Source: JANXQZ01 sp038225555
GTDB taxonomy: Bacteria; Acidobacteriota; Terriglobia; Bryobacterales; Bryobacteraceae
Direction: 5' to 3'
DNA: 64,000 bases
NCBI GenBank assembly: GCA_038225555.1
Contig: JBBRRB010000009.1
Coordinates: 92,156-156,155, forward strand
Shown here piece by piece: positions 17,263 through 25,652 of this stretch; position 1 is the first letter of the stretch, and each line of letters opens with the position of its first letter. Both the position numbers and the translations under genes were made by a program. A model generated the notes under the pieces. The model did no database searches. It was not told the origin of the DNA and saw only the letters and a list, made by a program, of their open reading frames with translations.

Positions 17263-17679
17263 TCAGCCGCCTTCGCCTGGCTCGTTTTGCGCTTGCGTGA
17301 CTGGCGCACCCGCTTCCGGTTTCTTTCGCCAGGAAAATCGCTCTTTGCACGCCCGAAAGCTGGCAAAGTTACAACGGCAAACGTCACAGCGGTAAGGTGT
17401 AGCTCCGATTCGCAACAGCGTGGTGACTTTCCAAGGCGGGTTGTAATACTGTTCCGACCAAGTGCTCAGCTCGGTCCGATAGCAGCGCGGACATCGGGCA
17501 AAGCGCCAATCCGAAATCGTCAGCACGCCGGTTTGAAAGCGAGTATTGCAGTGCCTGCAGCGGAACTGGCACTGCCCAAAGAAGGACTTGAGGCGCTCCC
17601 CTAAACTTCTAGGTTGCGAGACCCGAAGGTTCCGGCCGCCGCAATTTGGACATTCCGCAAATGCCGATCGTTGGGCCAT
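17263..17679 (-). CDS. Zinc-ribbon protein of unknown function
   Basis: 138 residues with four CxxC pairs: CPNCG, CRHC, CPRC and CDVC. Together these would form two zinc ribbons. The C-terminus is Lys/Glu/Pro-rich and looks disordered. It starts three bases after the aminotransferase gene and is probably cotranscribed with it. No enzymatic motif is visible. Confidence 0.65.
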   Translation of the reverse strand: MAQRSAFAECPNCGGRNLRVSQPRSLGERLKSFFGQCQFRCRHCNTRFQTGVLTISDWRFARCPRCYRTELSTWSEQYYNPPWKVTTLLRIGATPYRCDVCRCNFASFRACKERFSWRKKPEAGAPVTQAQNEPGEGG

Positions 17680-17682
17680 TCG

Positions 17683-18570
17683 CTAGGCGTTCGTCAAGAG
17701 GGGCATTGCGGCCCGTCGAGCGGAACCGCCACAATATTGTTCCCGAAAATCTGCAAAAGCGCTTCGGAGCGCCTGGACGGTGGCCTGTCGTTCCGTCCGA
17801 ATACGCAGCCCCTCGATTGCGGCGACGGGAAGCGCGTCCCGAGTGCTGGATGTGATAAAGACCTGGTCGGCCTGTTCGAGATCGGCTGGAAACAGCGTCT
17901 TCTCGCCCATCGCCACTCCTGGCAAACGAATTTCTTCGAGCAGGATAGCCCGAGTCACTCCGGGCAAACAACCTGCGGAGAGCGGAGGAGTCCAGACGTG
18001 ATCGCCTTCGATTACGAAGATGTTAGCCGAGGTGCATTCGCTCACCTCGCCCCGTTCATTCAGCAAAACCACTTCGTCGAATCCGCGCTCGTGCGCTTCT
18101 TCGTTCCAAGTCAAATTGTAAGACCACGACAGGATTTTGGTTCCGGCGAATTCGGATTTAGCGTGCCGGGCGTCCGGCTTGAGGGCCAGAGAAACCGACT
18201 CGGGCCACTCCGTCAGGTTGGTTGTGAACGCGATCAGGTCAAAATCCCGCGAGAGATTCGGCGCCTCGAAAGGGCCGCCGTGGTTCCGCACCACGACCAC
18301 TCTGAGAGTCGCCTCGCGTGCATCGTTGGCTTCAACGAGTTTCAAGAGCCGGGTGTGCAGCCAAACCGAATCTGAAGGAAAGGGTACGTGCATCACGGCA
18401 GCATCGCGCTTCATCCGCGCCCAATGCCGCTCAAAAGCAAAAAGCTCGCCCGTCGAAACGCGCAACGTGCTGAACACCCCCCACCCGTTCAACAGGCCTA
18501 CCTGACCGGGCGCGGTTACTTTCTCACCAGCATCGCGGATATCGTCGTTGTGAAGGATGAGCCGATGCAT
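17683..18570 (-). CDS. Class IV PLP aminotransferase (IlvE / aminodeoxychorismate lyase type)
   Basis: 295 residues. Class IV marks: LLNGWGVFSTLRV near the N-terminus, FERHWARM, the PLP lysine in GTKILSWSYN, then GFDEVVLLNERGEVSECTSANIFVI and LPGVTRAILLE. The same fold serves branched-chain aminotransferase, D-amino-acid aminotransferase and 4-amino-4-deoxychorismate lyase; the length and the short N-terminal strand region favour the lyase or a branched-chain-like enzyme, but the sequence alone does not settle it. Confidence 0.8.
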   Translation of the reverse strand: MHRLILHNDDIRDAGEKVTAPGQVGLLNGWGVFSTLRVSTGELFAFERHWARMKRDAAVMHVPFPSDSVWLHTRLLKLVEANDAREATLRVVVVRNHGGPFEAPNLSRDFDLIAFTTNLTEWPESVSLALKPDARHAKSEFAGTKILSWSYNLTWNEEAHERGFDEVVLLNERGEVSECTSANIFVIEGDHVWTPPLSAGCLPGVTRAILLEEIRLPGVAMGEKTLFPADLEQADQVFITSSTRDALPVAAIEGLRIRTERQATVQALRSAFADFREQYCGGSARRAAMPLLTNA

Positions 18571-18592
18571 GCCTACCTTGATTGTAACGACA

Positions 18593-19426
18593 TCACTTCC
18601 AATTAGGGAACGAGTTTGATCGAGTATGGCAGCAATCGTGAAGCAGATCGGGAACCCGCTTCCGCCGGGACATTAACTTCGTGAGCAGGCTTTCGAGAGG
18701 CGCTTCGTCGCCGTCCAGCCATTGAGGAGGGATCTGCTTCAGCGCATCGTCCACGATTTCTTCGGGGAAATTTACGACTTGGTCCAGCCAAGGCTGGAAA
18801 TCCTGAAAACCCTTTACGCTCCCGTAGACCATCGGCCGAAAATAGAGGCCCTGGAGGGGCGAATCGGCGAAATTCCAATGGGGTCCATCGAAGATGTACC
18901 CGTGGTCCATCATTTGCGCAACGAAGCCTTGTTTGTTGGGATGCACCCCGGGAGCAGACGTCCAGTCACGGATGCGGGCGCGAAAGAAGATGGACTGGCG
19001 GGCGTCGGCATTCCCCATCCATTTGTCGAAAACGAAGACCCCGAGGAACTCGTTCAGATTTACGACTTTTTCGAGGAGAACATCGGGGATGAAGTCGTAG
19101 ACCGACATTCGGGAAGGATCCCCGGGATGGCACGAACCGAAGTGCCACCCCGGGTCGGGCTGGAGGCGGCGGCTGCCGAGCTGCATATGCACATCGGGGT
19201 TCGCCTCCAGGAACTCCTGGCTAAGATTCACGATGGCTGTGGTGGGGGAGGATATCTGAAGGTGCCGGAGAAAGACAGCGGCGATCCACTCGTTCACCAG
19301 AATGCGGCGGTGCTGGGGGTTATTGCGGAATTTTACTACGTAAAAGCGATTGTCGTCGCACTCCATAAGGTGAGCTTGCGCACCCCCGCGCAGTTTGCGA
19401 ATGAGGCGGCGCGCATTGACTAGCAT
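18593..19426 (-). CDS. HipA-like kinase domain protein, stand-alone
   Basis: 277 residues. YVVKFRNNPQ resembles the ATP-lysine strand and VFDKWMGNADARQ the catalytic loop of HipA-type kinases; LMECDDNRFYV and MMDHGYIFDGPHW also fit the small HipA-like kinase family. No HipB-type DNA-binding partner is adjacent, so it is not a classical HipBA toxin-antitoxin module. Its target is unknown. It is divergent from the small gene at 19528. Confidence 0.7.
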   Translation of the reverse strand: MLVNARRLIRKLRGGAQAHLMECDDNRFYVVKFRNNPQHRRILVNEWIAAVFLRHLQISSPTTAIVNLSQEFLEANPDVHMQLGSRRLQPDPGWHFGSCHPGDPSRMSVYDFIPDVLLEKVVNLNEFLGVFVFDKWMGNADARQSIFFRARIRDWTSAPGVHPNKQGFVAQMMDHGYIFDGPHWNFADSPLQGLYFRPMVYGSVKGFQDFQPWLDQVVNFPEEIVDDALKQIPPQWLDGDEAPLESLLTKLMSRRKRVPDLLHDCCHTRSNSFPNWK

Positions 19427-19527
19427 TGAGGCAAATGGAAACTAGGCCTGGAGAATGCAGTAATCTAAAGGCTTACGAGATCAGAACTACAACACTAGAC
19501 TTACCACAGGCAGGGGGATAGGGATAT

Positions 19528-19743
19528 ATGGCGGCGGATGAAGAAAAGTCGGGTGACCACCCGAAGATGAACCGGAATGAAATTGCGCTGGATATGATGA
19601 AATTTATCGCGATGACGACAGGCTATGGGAAAGGAGGCGGCGGAACCGGATTTGCGGGAAAAGCAGGACGGACGCCCGAGGAATATGCCGACTCACTGAT
19701 CCAGCTGTTTGAGCGCTGTCGAGGTGTGGTCGGCACCGACTAA
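19528..19743 (+). CDS. Small conserved-looking protein of unknown function
   Basis: 71 residues, preceded by a purine-rich stretch (AGGGGGATAGGGA). The centre is glycine-rich (GYGKGGGGTGFAGKAG) between two helical segments (NEIALDMMKFIAM and TPEEYADSLIQLFERC). No family is recognised. The ribosome site and a hairpin directly downstream support it being a real short gene. Confidence 0.55.
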   Translation: MAADEEKSGDHPKMNRNEIALDMMKFIAMTTGYGKGGGGTGFAGKAGRTPEEYADSLIQLFERCRGVVGTD

Positions 19744-19754
19744 TTGCGGGGATG

Positions 19755-19781
19755 ATGGTGCAGGCTCGACGCCTGCACCAT
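19755..19781. terminator. Perfect hairpin between convergent genes (likely bidirectional terminator)
   Basis: An 11-bp perfect stem (ATGGTGCAGGC paired with GCCTGCACCAT) closes a five-base loop. It lies in the 43-bp gap between the convergent small gene (ends 19743) and the histone-like gene (ends 19787). There is no clear U-tract on either side, so it may work as a factor-assisted terminator or RNA stabiliser. Confidence 0.5.
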
Positions 19782-19786
19782 GGTAT

Positions 19787-20347
19787 TTAGCGCCTTCTCG
19801 TGGTTTTCTTGACGGCCTTTTTCGCGGCCGTCTTCTTTCCGGTAGCCTTCTTCACGGCTTTCTTAGCGATTGCTTTCTTGGCCGGGCCCTTTTTAGCTGG
19901 AGCCTTTTTAGCGGGAGTCTTTTTCGCTGGTGCCTTCTTGCCTGGAGCTTTCTTGGCCGGGCTCTTCTTCGCAGGAGCCTTTTTGGCTGGTGCCTTCTTA
20001 GCGGGGGCTTTCTTTGCTGGAGCCTTCTTAGCTGGAGTCTTCTTAGCGGGGGCTTTCTTTGCTGGAGCTTTCTTGGCCGGGCTCTTCTTCGACCCGCCGA
20101 CTGCCTTTTTTACAGGTTTCTTGGGCGGCTCCGAAGCTTTGTGGGGGTCAGCCTCGCCCTTCGGAACTTCAGCGACGGGGTGTTCCGGCTGACGCTCGTG
20201 ATCGTGCGAGGGTGCCGGTTTGGGATCTTCTAACTCGTCGTCGGCCTCGTCATCTCCGTATTCACTGACCTCGGATTGCACGTCGACGTTCTCTTCGTCG
20301 TAGAAGTCATCCGCTTCTTCATCGGCGAAGCGATAGGTTTCAAACAT
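19787..20347 (-). CDS. Histone H1-like protein with acidic N-terminus and PAKK repeats
   Basis: 186 residues in two opposed parts. Residues 1-45 are strongly acidic (Asp/Glu-rich, YDEEN, DDEADDELED). Residues 75-186 are Lys/Ala/Pro-rich: fourteen five-residue units, thirteen with PAKK and one with PGKK, then looser KKA repeats and a TTRRR end. The basic part is like eukaryotic linker histone H1 tails and bacterial H1-like DNA-binding proteins such as Hc1/Hc2 or AlgP. AGGAGG lies eight bases before the ATG. Probably a nucleoid protein; the acidic head could mask the tail or recruit a partner. The repeats can vary in number by slippage. Confidence 0.75.
   Translation of the reverse strand: MFETYRFADEEADDFYDEENVDVQSEVSEYGDDEADDELEDPKPAPSHDHERQPEHPVAEVPKGEADPHKASEPPKKPVKKAVGGSKKSPAKKAPAKKAPAKKTPAKKAPAKKAPAKKAPAKKAPAKKSPAKKAPGKKAPAKKTPAKKAPAKKGPAKKAIAKKAVKKATGKKTAAKKAVKKTTRRR
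19871..20080 (-). repeat. Tandem 15-bp repeat encoding [A/T/S]PAKK units
   Basis: Fourteen units of 15 bp encode residues 90-159 of the histone-like protein. Third positions vary between units, so the peptide is conserved better than the DNA, which suggests selection for the repeat peptide rather than very recent expansion. Confidence 0.8.
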
Positions 20348-20430
20348 TTCTCATGCCTCCTGTCGGGCTTAACCACACCCTAGAATAACTCGTTTTTTTG
20401 CGAGTGCAAGGCTTTTTACTGGATAAACTT

Positions 20431-22110
20431 CTAGCGCGCTACCTCGCGCTTCAGCAGGGAGGCGGTCTTGACCGTCTTTGCGCCAGCCTTGTGGTTCAGC
20501 ACGCGAGTAGAGGCCCTCGAAGCCACTAGTCTTCCCAAGCCGCGGCGACCGGTTCGCCTGACAGTATATTTCGTTGCGGACTTCTTTGACGCTCCGCGGT
20601 CCGGTTCATAGGACGCCGGAATCACAAGCAGATCGCCAGCCTCGGGCGCTTCCACGGTTCGGTTATTGGCCGCTGCGATTGAATCGGCAGGAGCGCCGAA
20701 ATGCTTGCCGATGGAAGCGAGCGTTTCGCCCGTTTGAACACGGTGCATGCGCCATGAAGCGCGATGAATTTCCGGAATATTCTCCATGGCGGCGACCACG
20801 GAGTTCGACGTCCCTTTGGGAACATGCATCTGATAACCGGCGGGCGCGATCGACTTCAGCAAGGCGGGATTCAGTTCCCGGAGTTCGGAGACCGGGCGAT
20901 CAGCCGCATCGGCTATCAGCTCCAGGCTGGTGGAACTGGCAATTTCGAGCGTGTCGTATTCGAGCGGCCGATCGACTTCAAGCTGATCCAGGCCGTAGTC
21001 TTTCGGATTCTTGGTCATGATTGTCATCGCCAGAATCAACGGGACATAGTTCATGGTCTGCTTCGGCAGGGCGTTTCGGGCCGAAAGCTCCCAGAAGTCG
21101 GCATAGCCGGTTCGTTGAACAGCCTTGTCCACGCACGTCGGCCCGCAGTTGTAGGCGGCCATCGCCAGGTACCAATCCCCGAAGGTGGCGTACAAATCGC
21201 GCAGCATGCGAGCGGCCGCGCGCGTCGATTTCTCGGGATCGAGCCTTTCATCGCAATTTGCATTTTGTTGCAAACCGTACTGATGACCCGTGCCTTGCAT
21301 GAACTGCCACAATCCGGTGGCGCTCTTATAGGAGATCGCGCGAGGCAAGAAGGCCGACTCCGCCTGAGCCAGGCAGATGAGTTCCTGGGGAATTCCTTCC
21401 TCGTCCAGGATGCGCTGGATCAGCGGACGGTACCGCCCGGCTCGTCGCAGCCCATAGAGCAGCGCTTTCCTGCCGCGTTCCGTCGAGAAATAGTTGATAT
21501 AGCTGAGGACGGTATCGTTCCCATCCAGTGGAAGCTGGGATACTGTTGCACCAATCTCCTCTTTCACTTTGGGCTTGAGCTTGGGGTCGATCGGGAAGGT
21601 CATCTCCAACATGCTTTCGAGAGGCGACTTTTCGTAAACCACTGCCTGCTTGGTCTCGCCGGCACCCATCCGATCCAGGTCGTAACGGTAAATGGAATCC
21701 ACCAGTTCATCCAGCCGGCGTTCCAGCCGATGGCGATCCGGCAGTTCTTCCGGTGCGGAAAGCAGAACATCCAACGACCGATCGAACTCGGTCCTGGCCA
21801 GCTTGAAATCGCCTGCCTGATAGGCCCGCTTGCCAGCTTCAAAGCGCTCTTCAGCCGTGTTTAAACGCCGTTCGATTTCTGGAAGAGTCTTTGGAGCCAG
21901 ATGCGGCGTCTCACTCACATAAAGAGTTTGGGCGACGCGGGGAGGTTGCTCAATTGCGATTGGGGCGGGGGCGGGAAGCGGGGGGGACGGTAGAAAGGAG
22001 TTCGCGAACGACTGGGGCTTGGTGGAGGCACACCCACTCAATAGAACAGCCATAGTGCTCATCGCAGTCAACGCAAACCGTCCGTTCAAACGGCTACTTT
22101 CAAAGGTCAT
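20431..22110 (-). CDS. mltD: MltD-type membrane-bound lytic murein transglycosylase with LysM domain
   Basis: 559 residues from ATG 22110 (AAGGAAG upstream); the longer frame from 22137 is not needed. A lipoprotein signal (TMAVLLSGC) is followed by a Pro-rich linker and a helical region. The SLT catalytic domain has AQAESAFLPRAIS, with the catalytic Glu, followed by ATGLWQFMQGTGHQYGL and AMAAYNCGP. The C-terminal part has one clear LysM (HRVQTGETLASIGKHFG, then AANN) and a weaker LysM-like segment before it; the tail is basic. It cleaves peptidoglycan glycan strands from the outer membrane. Confidence 0.9.
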   Translation of the reverse strand: MTFESSRLNGRFALTAMSTMAVLLSGCASTKPQSFANSFLPSPPLPAPAPIAIEQPPRVAQTLYVSETPHLAPKTLPEIERRLNTAEERFEAGKRAYQAGDFKLARTEFDRSLDVLLSAPEELPDRHRLERRLDELVDSIYRYDLDRMGAGETKQAVVYEKSPLESMLEMTFPIDPKLKPKVKEEIGATVSQLPLDGNDTVLSYINYFSTERGRKALLYGLRRAGRYRPLIQRILDEEGIPQELICLAQAESAFLPRAISYKSATGLWQFMQGTGHQYGLQQNANCDERLDPEKSTRAAARMLRDLYATFGDWYLAMAAYNCGPTCVDKAVQRTGYADFWELSARNALPKQTMNYVPLILAMTIMTKNPKDYGLDQLEVDRPLEYDTLEIASSTSLELIADAADRPVSELRELNPALLKSIAPAGYQMHVPKGTSNSVVAAMENIPEIHRASWRMHRVQTGETLASIGKHFGAPADSIAAANNRTVEAPEAGDLLVIPASYEPDRGASKKSATKYTVRRTGRRGLGRLVASRASTRVLNHKAGAKTVKTASLLKREVAR

Positions 22111-22309
22111 CGTCTTCCTTTGTGAATATTTGGTCAAAACGTGAAACTCCGACTGTACACCAGCGCGGAAACGCGGGTCAAGCGGACACTTACCTCGTGT
22201 CCAGACGACACGTTAACAATCAGTAATCTAAGTTGCAGACTCTAGTGTACCAGGGCCATGTTTTTAGGATCTGAGTACTCTATCGGGTCAAAACCACTAG
22301 AACATTATG

Positions 22310-22714
22310 TCAGCGCACGATTCCGAAATACGGATAATACTTGTCGGGCAGTTTTGCAGGCCTCATGCCCGGACCCAGAAAGACGTGTTTGGTCTCGCCG
22401 GTGGCCAATAGCTGAGCGCCTTCGTTCTGCACCCGATAGCCGAACGTCACCATGCGCCGATTGGCATTTTCAATCCACGTTGTTACGGCTATCTCATCGT
22501 CATACCGCGCTGGCGACAAGTAGCGGCAGTGCGCGTCCACCACCGCCAGCATCAATCCATCATTCAGCTCCATATCGCGGTAACGCAGTCCGATGGCCCG
22601 GCAATACTCGGACCGGCCCAACTCCATCCAGACAAGGTAATTCGCGTGATATACCACCCCCATCTGATCCGTTTCCGAATACCTGACCCGGAAGCGCGTT
22701 TCGTGCGACGCCAT
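22310..22714 (-). CDS. YbgC-like acyl-CoA thioesterase (hotdog fold)
   Basis: 134 residues if ATG 22714 is used; ATG 22735 would add seven residues. The pattern RVRYSETDQMGVVYHANYLVWME is the 4HBT/YbgC signature, with the catalytic Asp in TDQMG, and the rest fits the single hotdog domain. Hydrolyses acyl-CoA thioesters in the cytoplasm; substrate unknown. It is divergent from the cytochrome-like gene at 22790. Confidence 0.85.
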   Translation of the reverse strand: MASHETRFRVRYSETDQMGVVYHANYLVWMELGRSEYCRAIGLRYRDMELNDGLMLAVVDAHCRYLSPARYDDEIAVTTWIENANRRMVTFGYRVQNEGAQLLATGETKHVFLGPGMRPAKLPDKYYPYFGIVR

Positions 22715-22789
22715 AACGCATTCATTGTCGCCCATTCGTCGTTCCCGATTCGGTGAAGGGCGCGTCATATGATGTTTAGAAGGATGCGC

Positions 22790-23935
22790 ATGCGAACGGT
22801 TCTCCTCGCCCTCATGCCCGTTGCCGCGTTCGGCGGCGAACCGACTTTTCACAAGGATGTCCTGCCGATTCTGCAGCGCCACTGTCAGGAGTGCCATCGA
22901 GCCGGAGAGGTAGCACCCATGCCCTTGATGACCTACCCGCAGGTGAGGCCGTGGGCTAAGGCGATCAAGAGCGCCGTACTCTCGCGCAAGATGCCGCCTT
23001 GGTTCGCCGATGCTCATTACGGCAAATTCTCAAACGACCAATCCCTGGGGTTAGCCGAAATCGGGACTCTCACGTCGTGGGTGGATTCCGGCGCTCGCGA
23101 GGGGAGCCCGGTGGACGCTCCCCAGCCGCGTCACTTCGCCGACGGATGGAGCATCGCGCCTCCGGACGTGATCTTCGAACTGCCTCAGCCGGTCAAATTA
23201 CCCTCTGCCGGGACGATCGATTATATGTTCTTCCGGGTTCCCACCGGCTTCACGGAGGATCGCTGGGTGGAGATGATCGAGGTCCGACCAACCAATCGAT
23301 CGGTGGTTCATCACGCGCTCGTGTACGTGCAGGGGCCGGACGGAGGTCAATATTTGGGAGGCTACGCTCCGGGAGCAGTGCCCCAGCGATGGAAGCCAGG
23401 ACAGGCTCGCCTGATCCGCGCTGGCTCCGATTTGATCTTCCAGATGCATTACACCGCCAACGGAAAGCCCGCGGTAGACCGGACCCGCATCGGGCTGGTG
23501 TTCGCCAAGCGCCCGCCGGATGAGTAGGTGATCGGGATGCAAGCGCTCAATCCTTGGTTCAAGATCCCGCCTGGCGCAGCGGACTTCCGGGTGGATGCGG
23601 TCCGGGTGCTGCGCGAGGACGCCTACCTAGTCGGCTTGCGTGCACACATGCACGTGAGGGGAAAATCGTTTGAGTTCCGGGCCGTGTATCCTGACGGGCG
23701 GACCCAAACCCTGCTGCGGATCCCGAAGTACGACTTCAACTGGCAACCTTATTACTATCTGGACACGCCGTTGAAACTGCCGAGCGGATCGCGGATCGAA
23801 TGCACGGCCCGCTTCGACAACTCGCTCAACAACGCTTTCAACCCTGACTCGACGGCGACAGTTCGCTGGGGCGAGCAGAGTTGGGAAGAAATGATGATCG
23901 GCTGGTTCGATATTGCGGTGCCAGTCAAGAACTGA
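22790..23935 (+). pseudogene. Secreted c-type cytochrome / copper monooxygenase-like protein interrupted by an in-frame TAG
   Basis: From ATG 22790 (AGAAGG six bases upstream) the frame encodes a signal peptide, a heme-c motif CQECH with MPPWFADAHYGKFSND as in acidobacterial and planctomycete monoheme proteins, then a beta-sandwich region with VVHHALVYVQGP and QMHYTANGK like the copper type II ascorbate-dependent monooxygenases. TAG at 23525-23527 stops it after RPPDE. The same frame continues without any other break (GMQALNPWFKIPPGA, LRAHMHVRGKSFEF, SWEEMMIGWFDIA) to TGA 23935, which completes the family. So a single nonsense codon splits an otherwise intact gene of about 380 codons. Confidence 0.75.
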
Positions 23936-24849
23936 TGCCGGAACTGCCCGATATCACGGTCTACCTGGAAGCTCTGGAGACTCGAATTCTGGGCCAGCCG
24001 TTGGAACAAATTCGCATCTCCACGCCTTTTCTCTTGCGAACCACCCAGCCAGGACTTGATCAGTTTAACGGCAGATCGGTGGTTGGGCTGCGCCGCATCG
24101 GGAAGCGGATCGCGATTGGAGTGGAAGGCGATTTTTGGGCCGTGCTGCACCTGATGATCGCGGGACGGCTGCACTGGTATCCAAGAGGAGGAAAGCAGCC
24201 GGGCAAGAACGTTCTGGCAGTGTTCCAGTTTGCCTCGGGAGCACTCTCACTCACCGAAGCGGGATCGAGAAAGCGGGCGTCTCTGCACTTGATTCAGGGC
24301 GAGGAAGGGCTTGAGCGCATGGATCCAGGAGGCTTGGATGTCTTATGCGCTGATCCGGCTGGTTTTGCGTGTGCGCTGACGGCTACGAATCACACTCTGA
24401 AGAGAGCCTTGACCGATCCCCGGCTGTTCAGCGGGATCGGCAACTCATATTCTGACGAGATCCTGCACGCGGCTCAACTTTCGCCCATTGCCATGACGCA
24501 GAAGCTGAAGGCAGAGGAGATAGAGCGGCTGTATGTGGCGACACGAAAGGCGCTCATTGAATGGACGAATCGCCTGCGAGCGGATGCGGGCGATGGGTTT
24601 CCGGAGAAAGTGACGGCATTTCGGGAAGGCATGGCGGTCCATGGCCGCTATGGCGAACCCTGTCCCCGGTGTGCGACCAAGGTCCAGCGCATTCGATATG
24701 CGGACAACGAGACAAATTACTGCCCGAAGTGCCAGACCGGCGGCAGACTTCTGGCTGATCGGGGTTTGTCGCGGTTATTGAAGAAAGATTGGCCTAAAAC
24801 GATGGAGCAATTGGAATCCCTGGTGGCGACCCATGCGAAGCTAGGCTGA
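23935..24849 (+). CDS. Formamidopyrimidine-DNA glycosylase (Fpg/Nei family)
   Basis: 304 residues from ATG 23935, sharing its A with the stop of the previous gene. After Met the sequence PELPD provides the catalytic proline and Glu; the lysine in RIGKRIAI is the expected beta-hairpin residue. LFSGIGNSYSDEILHAA is the helix-two-turn-helix region. The C-terminal zinc finger CPRC...CPKC is present, but the arginine that usually precedes the second pair reads N (ADNETNYCPKC), so damage recognition may differ from standard MutM. It removes oxidised bases from DNA. Confidence 0.88.
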   Translation: MPELPDITVYLEALETRILGQPLEQIRISTPFLLRTTQPGLDQFNGRSVVGLRRIGKRIAIGVEGDFWAVLHLMIAGRLHWYPRGGKQPGKNVLAVFQFASGALSLTEAGSRKRASLHLIQGEEGLERMDPGGLDVLCADPAGFACALTATNHTLKRALTDPRLFSGIGNSYSDEILHAAQLSPIAMTQKLKAEEIERLYVATRKALIEWTNRLRADAGDGFPEKVTAFREGMAVHGRYGEPCPRCATKVQRIRYADNETNYCPKCQTGGRLLADRGLSRLLKKDWPKTMEQLESLVATHAKLG

Positions 24850-24851
24850 TT

Positions 24852-25613
24852 TCAAGTTTTTGGAGAGAGCAGGGAGGCCGACTCAGCATCCAGATAGACG
24901 GTCGCGTCCGGATGCTCGCGCACGATCGAGGCAGGGCACGCCGTTGTAATGGGACCCTCCAAAGCGTTGCGAACCGCTTCCGCCTTCCGTCCCTCGGGCA
25001 CGCAGCAAATCCAGGTTTTGATCCGCAGTAATTCGGAGCAGGTGACCGTGGCGGCTTCGCGGGGCACCGAGTCGATTCCGTCGAAATGGCCCTCGCCGGC
25101 TTGCTGGCGCCGGCAGGCCTCATCCAGCAAGACGCGCTTTACGGCCCACGGGTCACGAAAATCAGCAACTGGGGGGTCGTTAAAAGCGATATGCCCGTTC
25201 TCTCCAAAGCCCACAAAGCCCAAGTCGTTCGCGGCTTCATGGAGCACTGCGGCATAGCGTTTCAACTCGGCGTCCAAGTCTGGAGCATCTCCCGCCAGGA
25301 ATTCGACGCGGCCGGGGTGAACCTGATCCACGAGTCTGGTTTGGATCCAATGCCGGAAGCTGGAAGGGTGGGTGGCAGGCAGATTCACGTACTCATCCAG
25401 ATGAAACACGTGCACCTTTGACCAGTCCACCTCTGAGCGCGCTGTCAACGCGCGGATAAATTCGATCTGAGAATTGCCGGTTGCAACGACGATTCTCGCG
25501 CGGCCGCGTTCGCTGATGGCTTGCCGAATAATCTGGGCTGCCTGCGTTGCAGCCGCTTGGCCCATAGCTTCTGGCGAGGGGAGGATCTCAATACGCGCTT
25601 TTCCGTAGTGCAC
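24852..25613 (-). CDS. nagB: Glucosamine-6-phosphate deaminase
   Basis: 253 residues starting with GTG. Typical NagB/6-phosphogluconolactonase-fold marks: VVATGNSQIEFIRAL, VHVFHLDEYVNLP, HPSSFRHW, then VGFGENGHIAFNDPP. The enzyme converts glucosamine 6-phosphate to fructose 6-phosphate and ammonia. It is convergent with the glycosylase gene (2-bp gap). No other amino-sugar gene is adjacent. Confidence 0.88.
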   Translation of the reverse strand: MHYGKARIEILPSPEAMGQAAATQAAQIIRQAISERGRARIVVATGNSQIEFIRALTARSEVDWSKVHVFHLDEYVNLPATHPSSFRHWIQTRLVDQVHPGRVEFLAGDAPDLDAELKRYAAVLHEAANDLGFVGFGENGHIAFNDPPVADFRDPWAVKRVLLDEACRRQQAGEGHFDGIDSVPREAATVTCSELLRIKTWICCVPEGRKAEAVRNALEGPITTACPASIVREHPDATVYLDAESASLLSPKT

Positions 25614-25652
25614 ACCCGAGATTATATACGCCGGATGGTATACTCTACCTCC

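Noticed and set aside
18593..19426. HipBA toxin-antitoxin module
   Set aside because: No HipB-like helix-turn-helix gene adjoins the HipA-like kinase, and the small gene at 19528 does not resemble one.
19871..20080. CRISPR-like repeat array
   Set aside because: The 15-bp units have no spacers and encode the PAKK repeats in frame.
20764..21864. A 366-codon plus-strand frame
   Set aside because: Antisense to the MltD-type gene, which has signal, catalytic and LysM motifs; the plus frame is an artefact of high GC.
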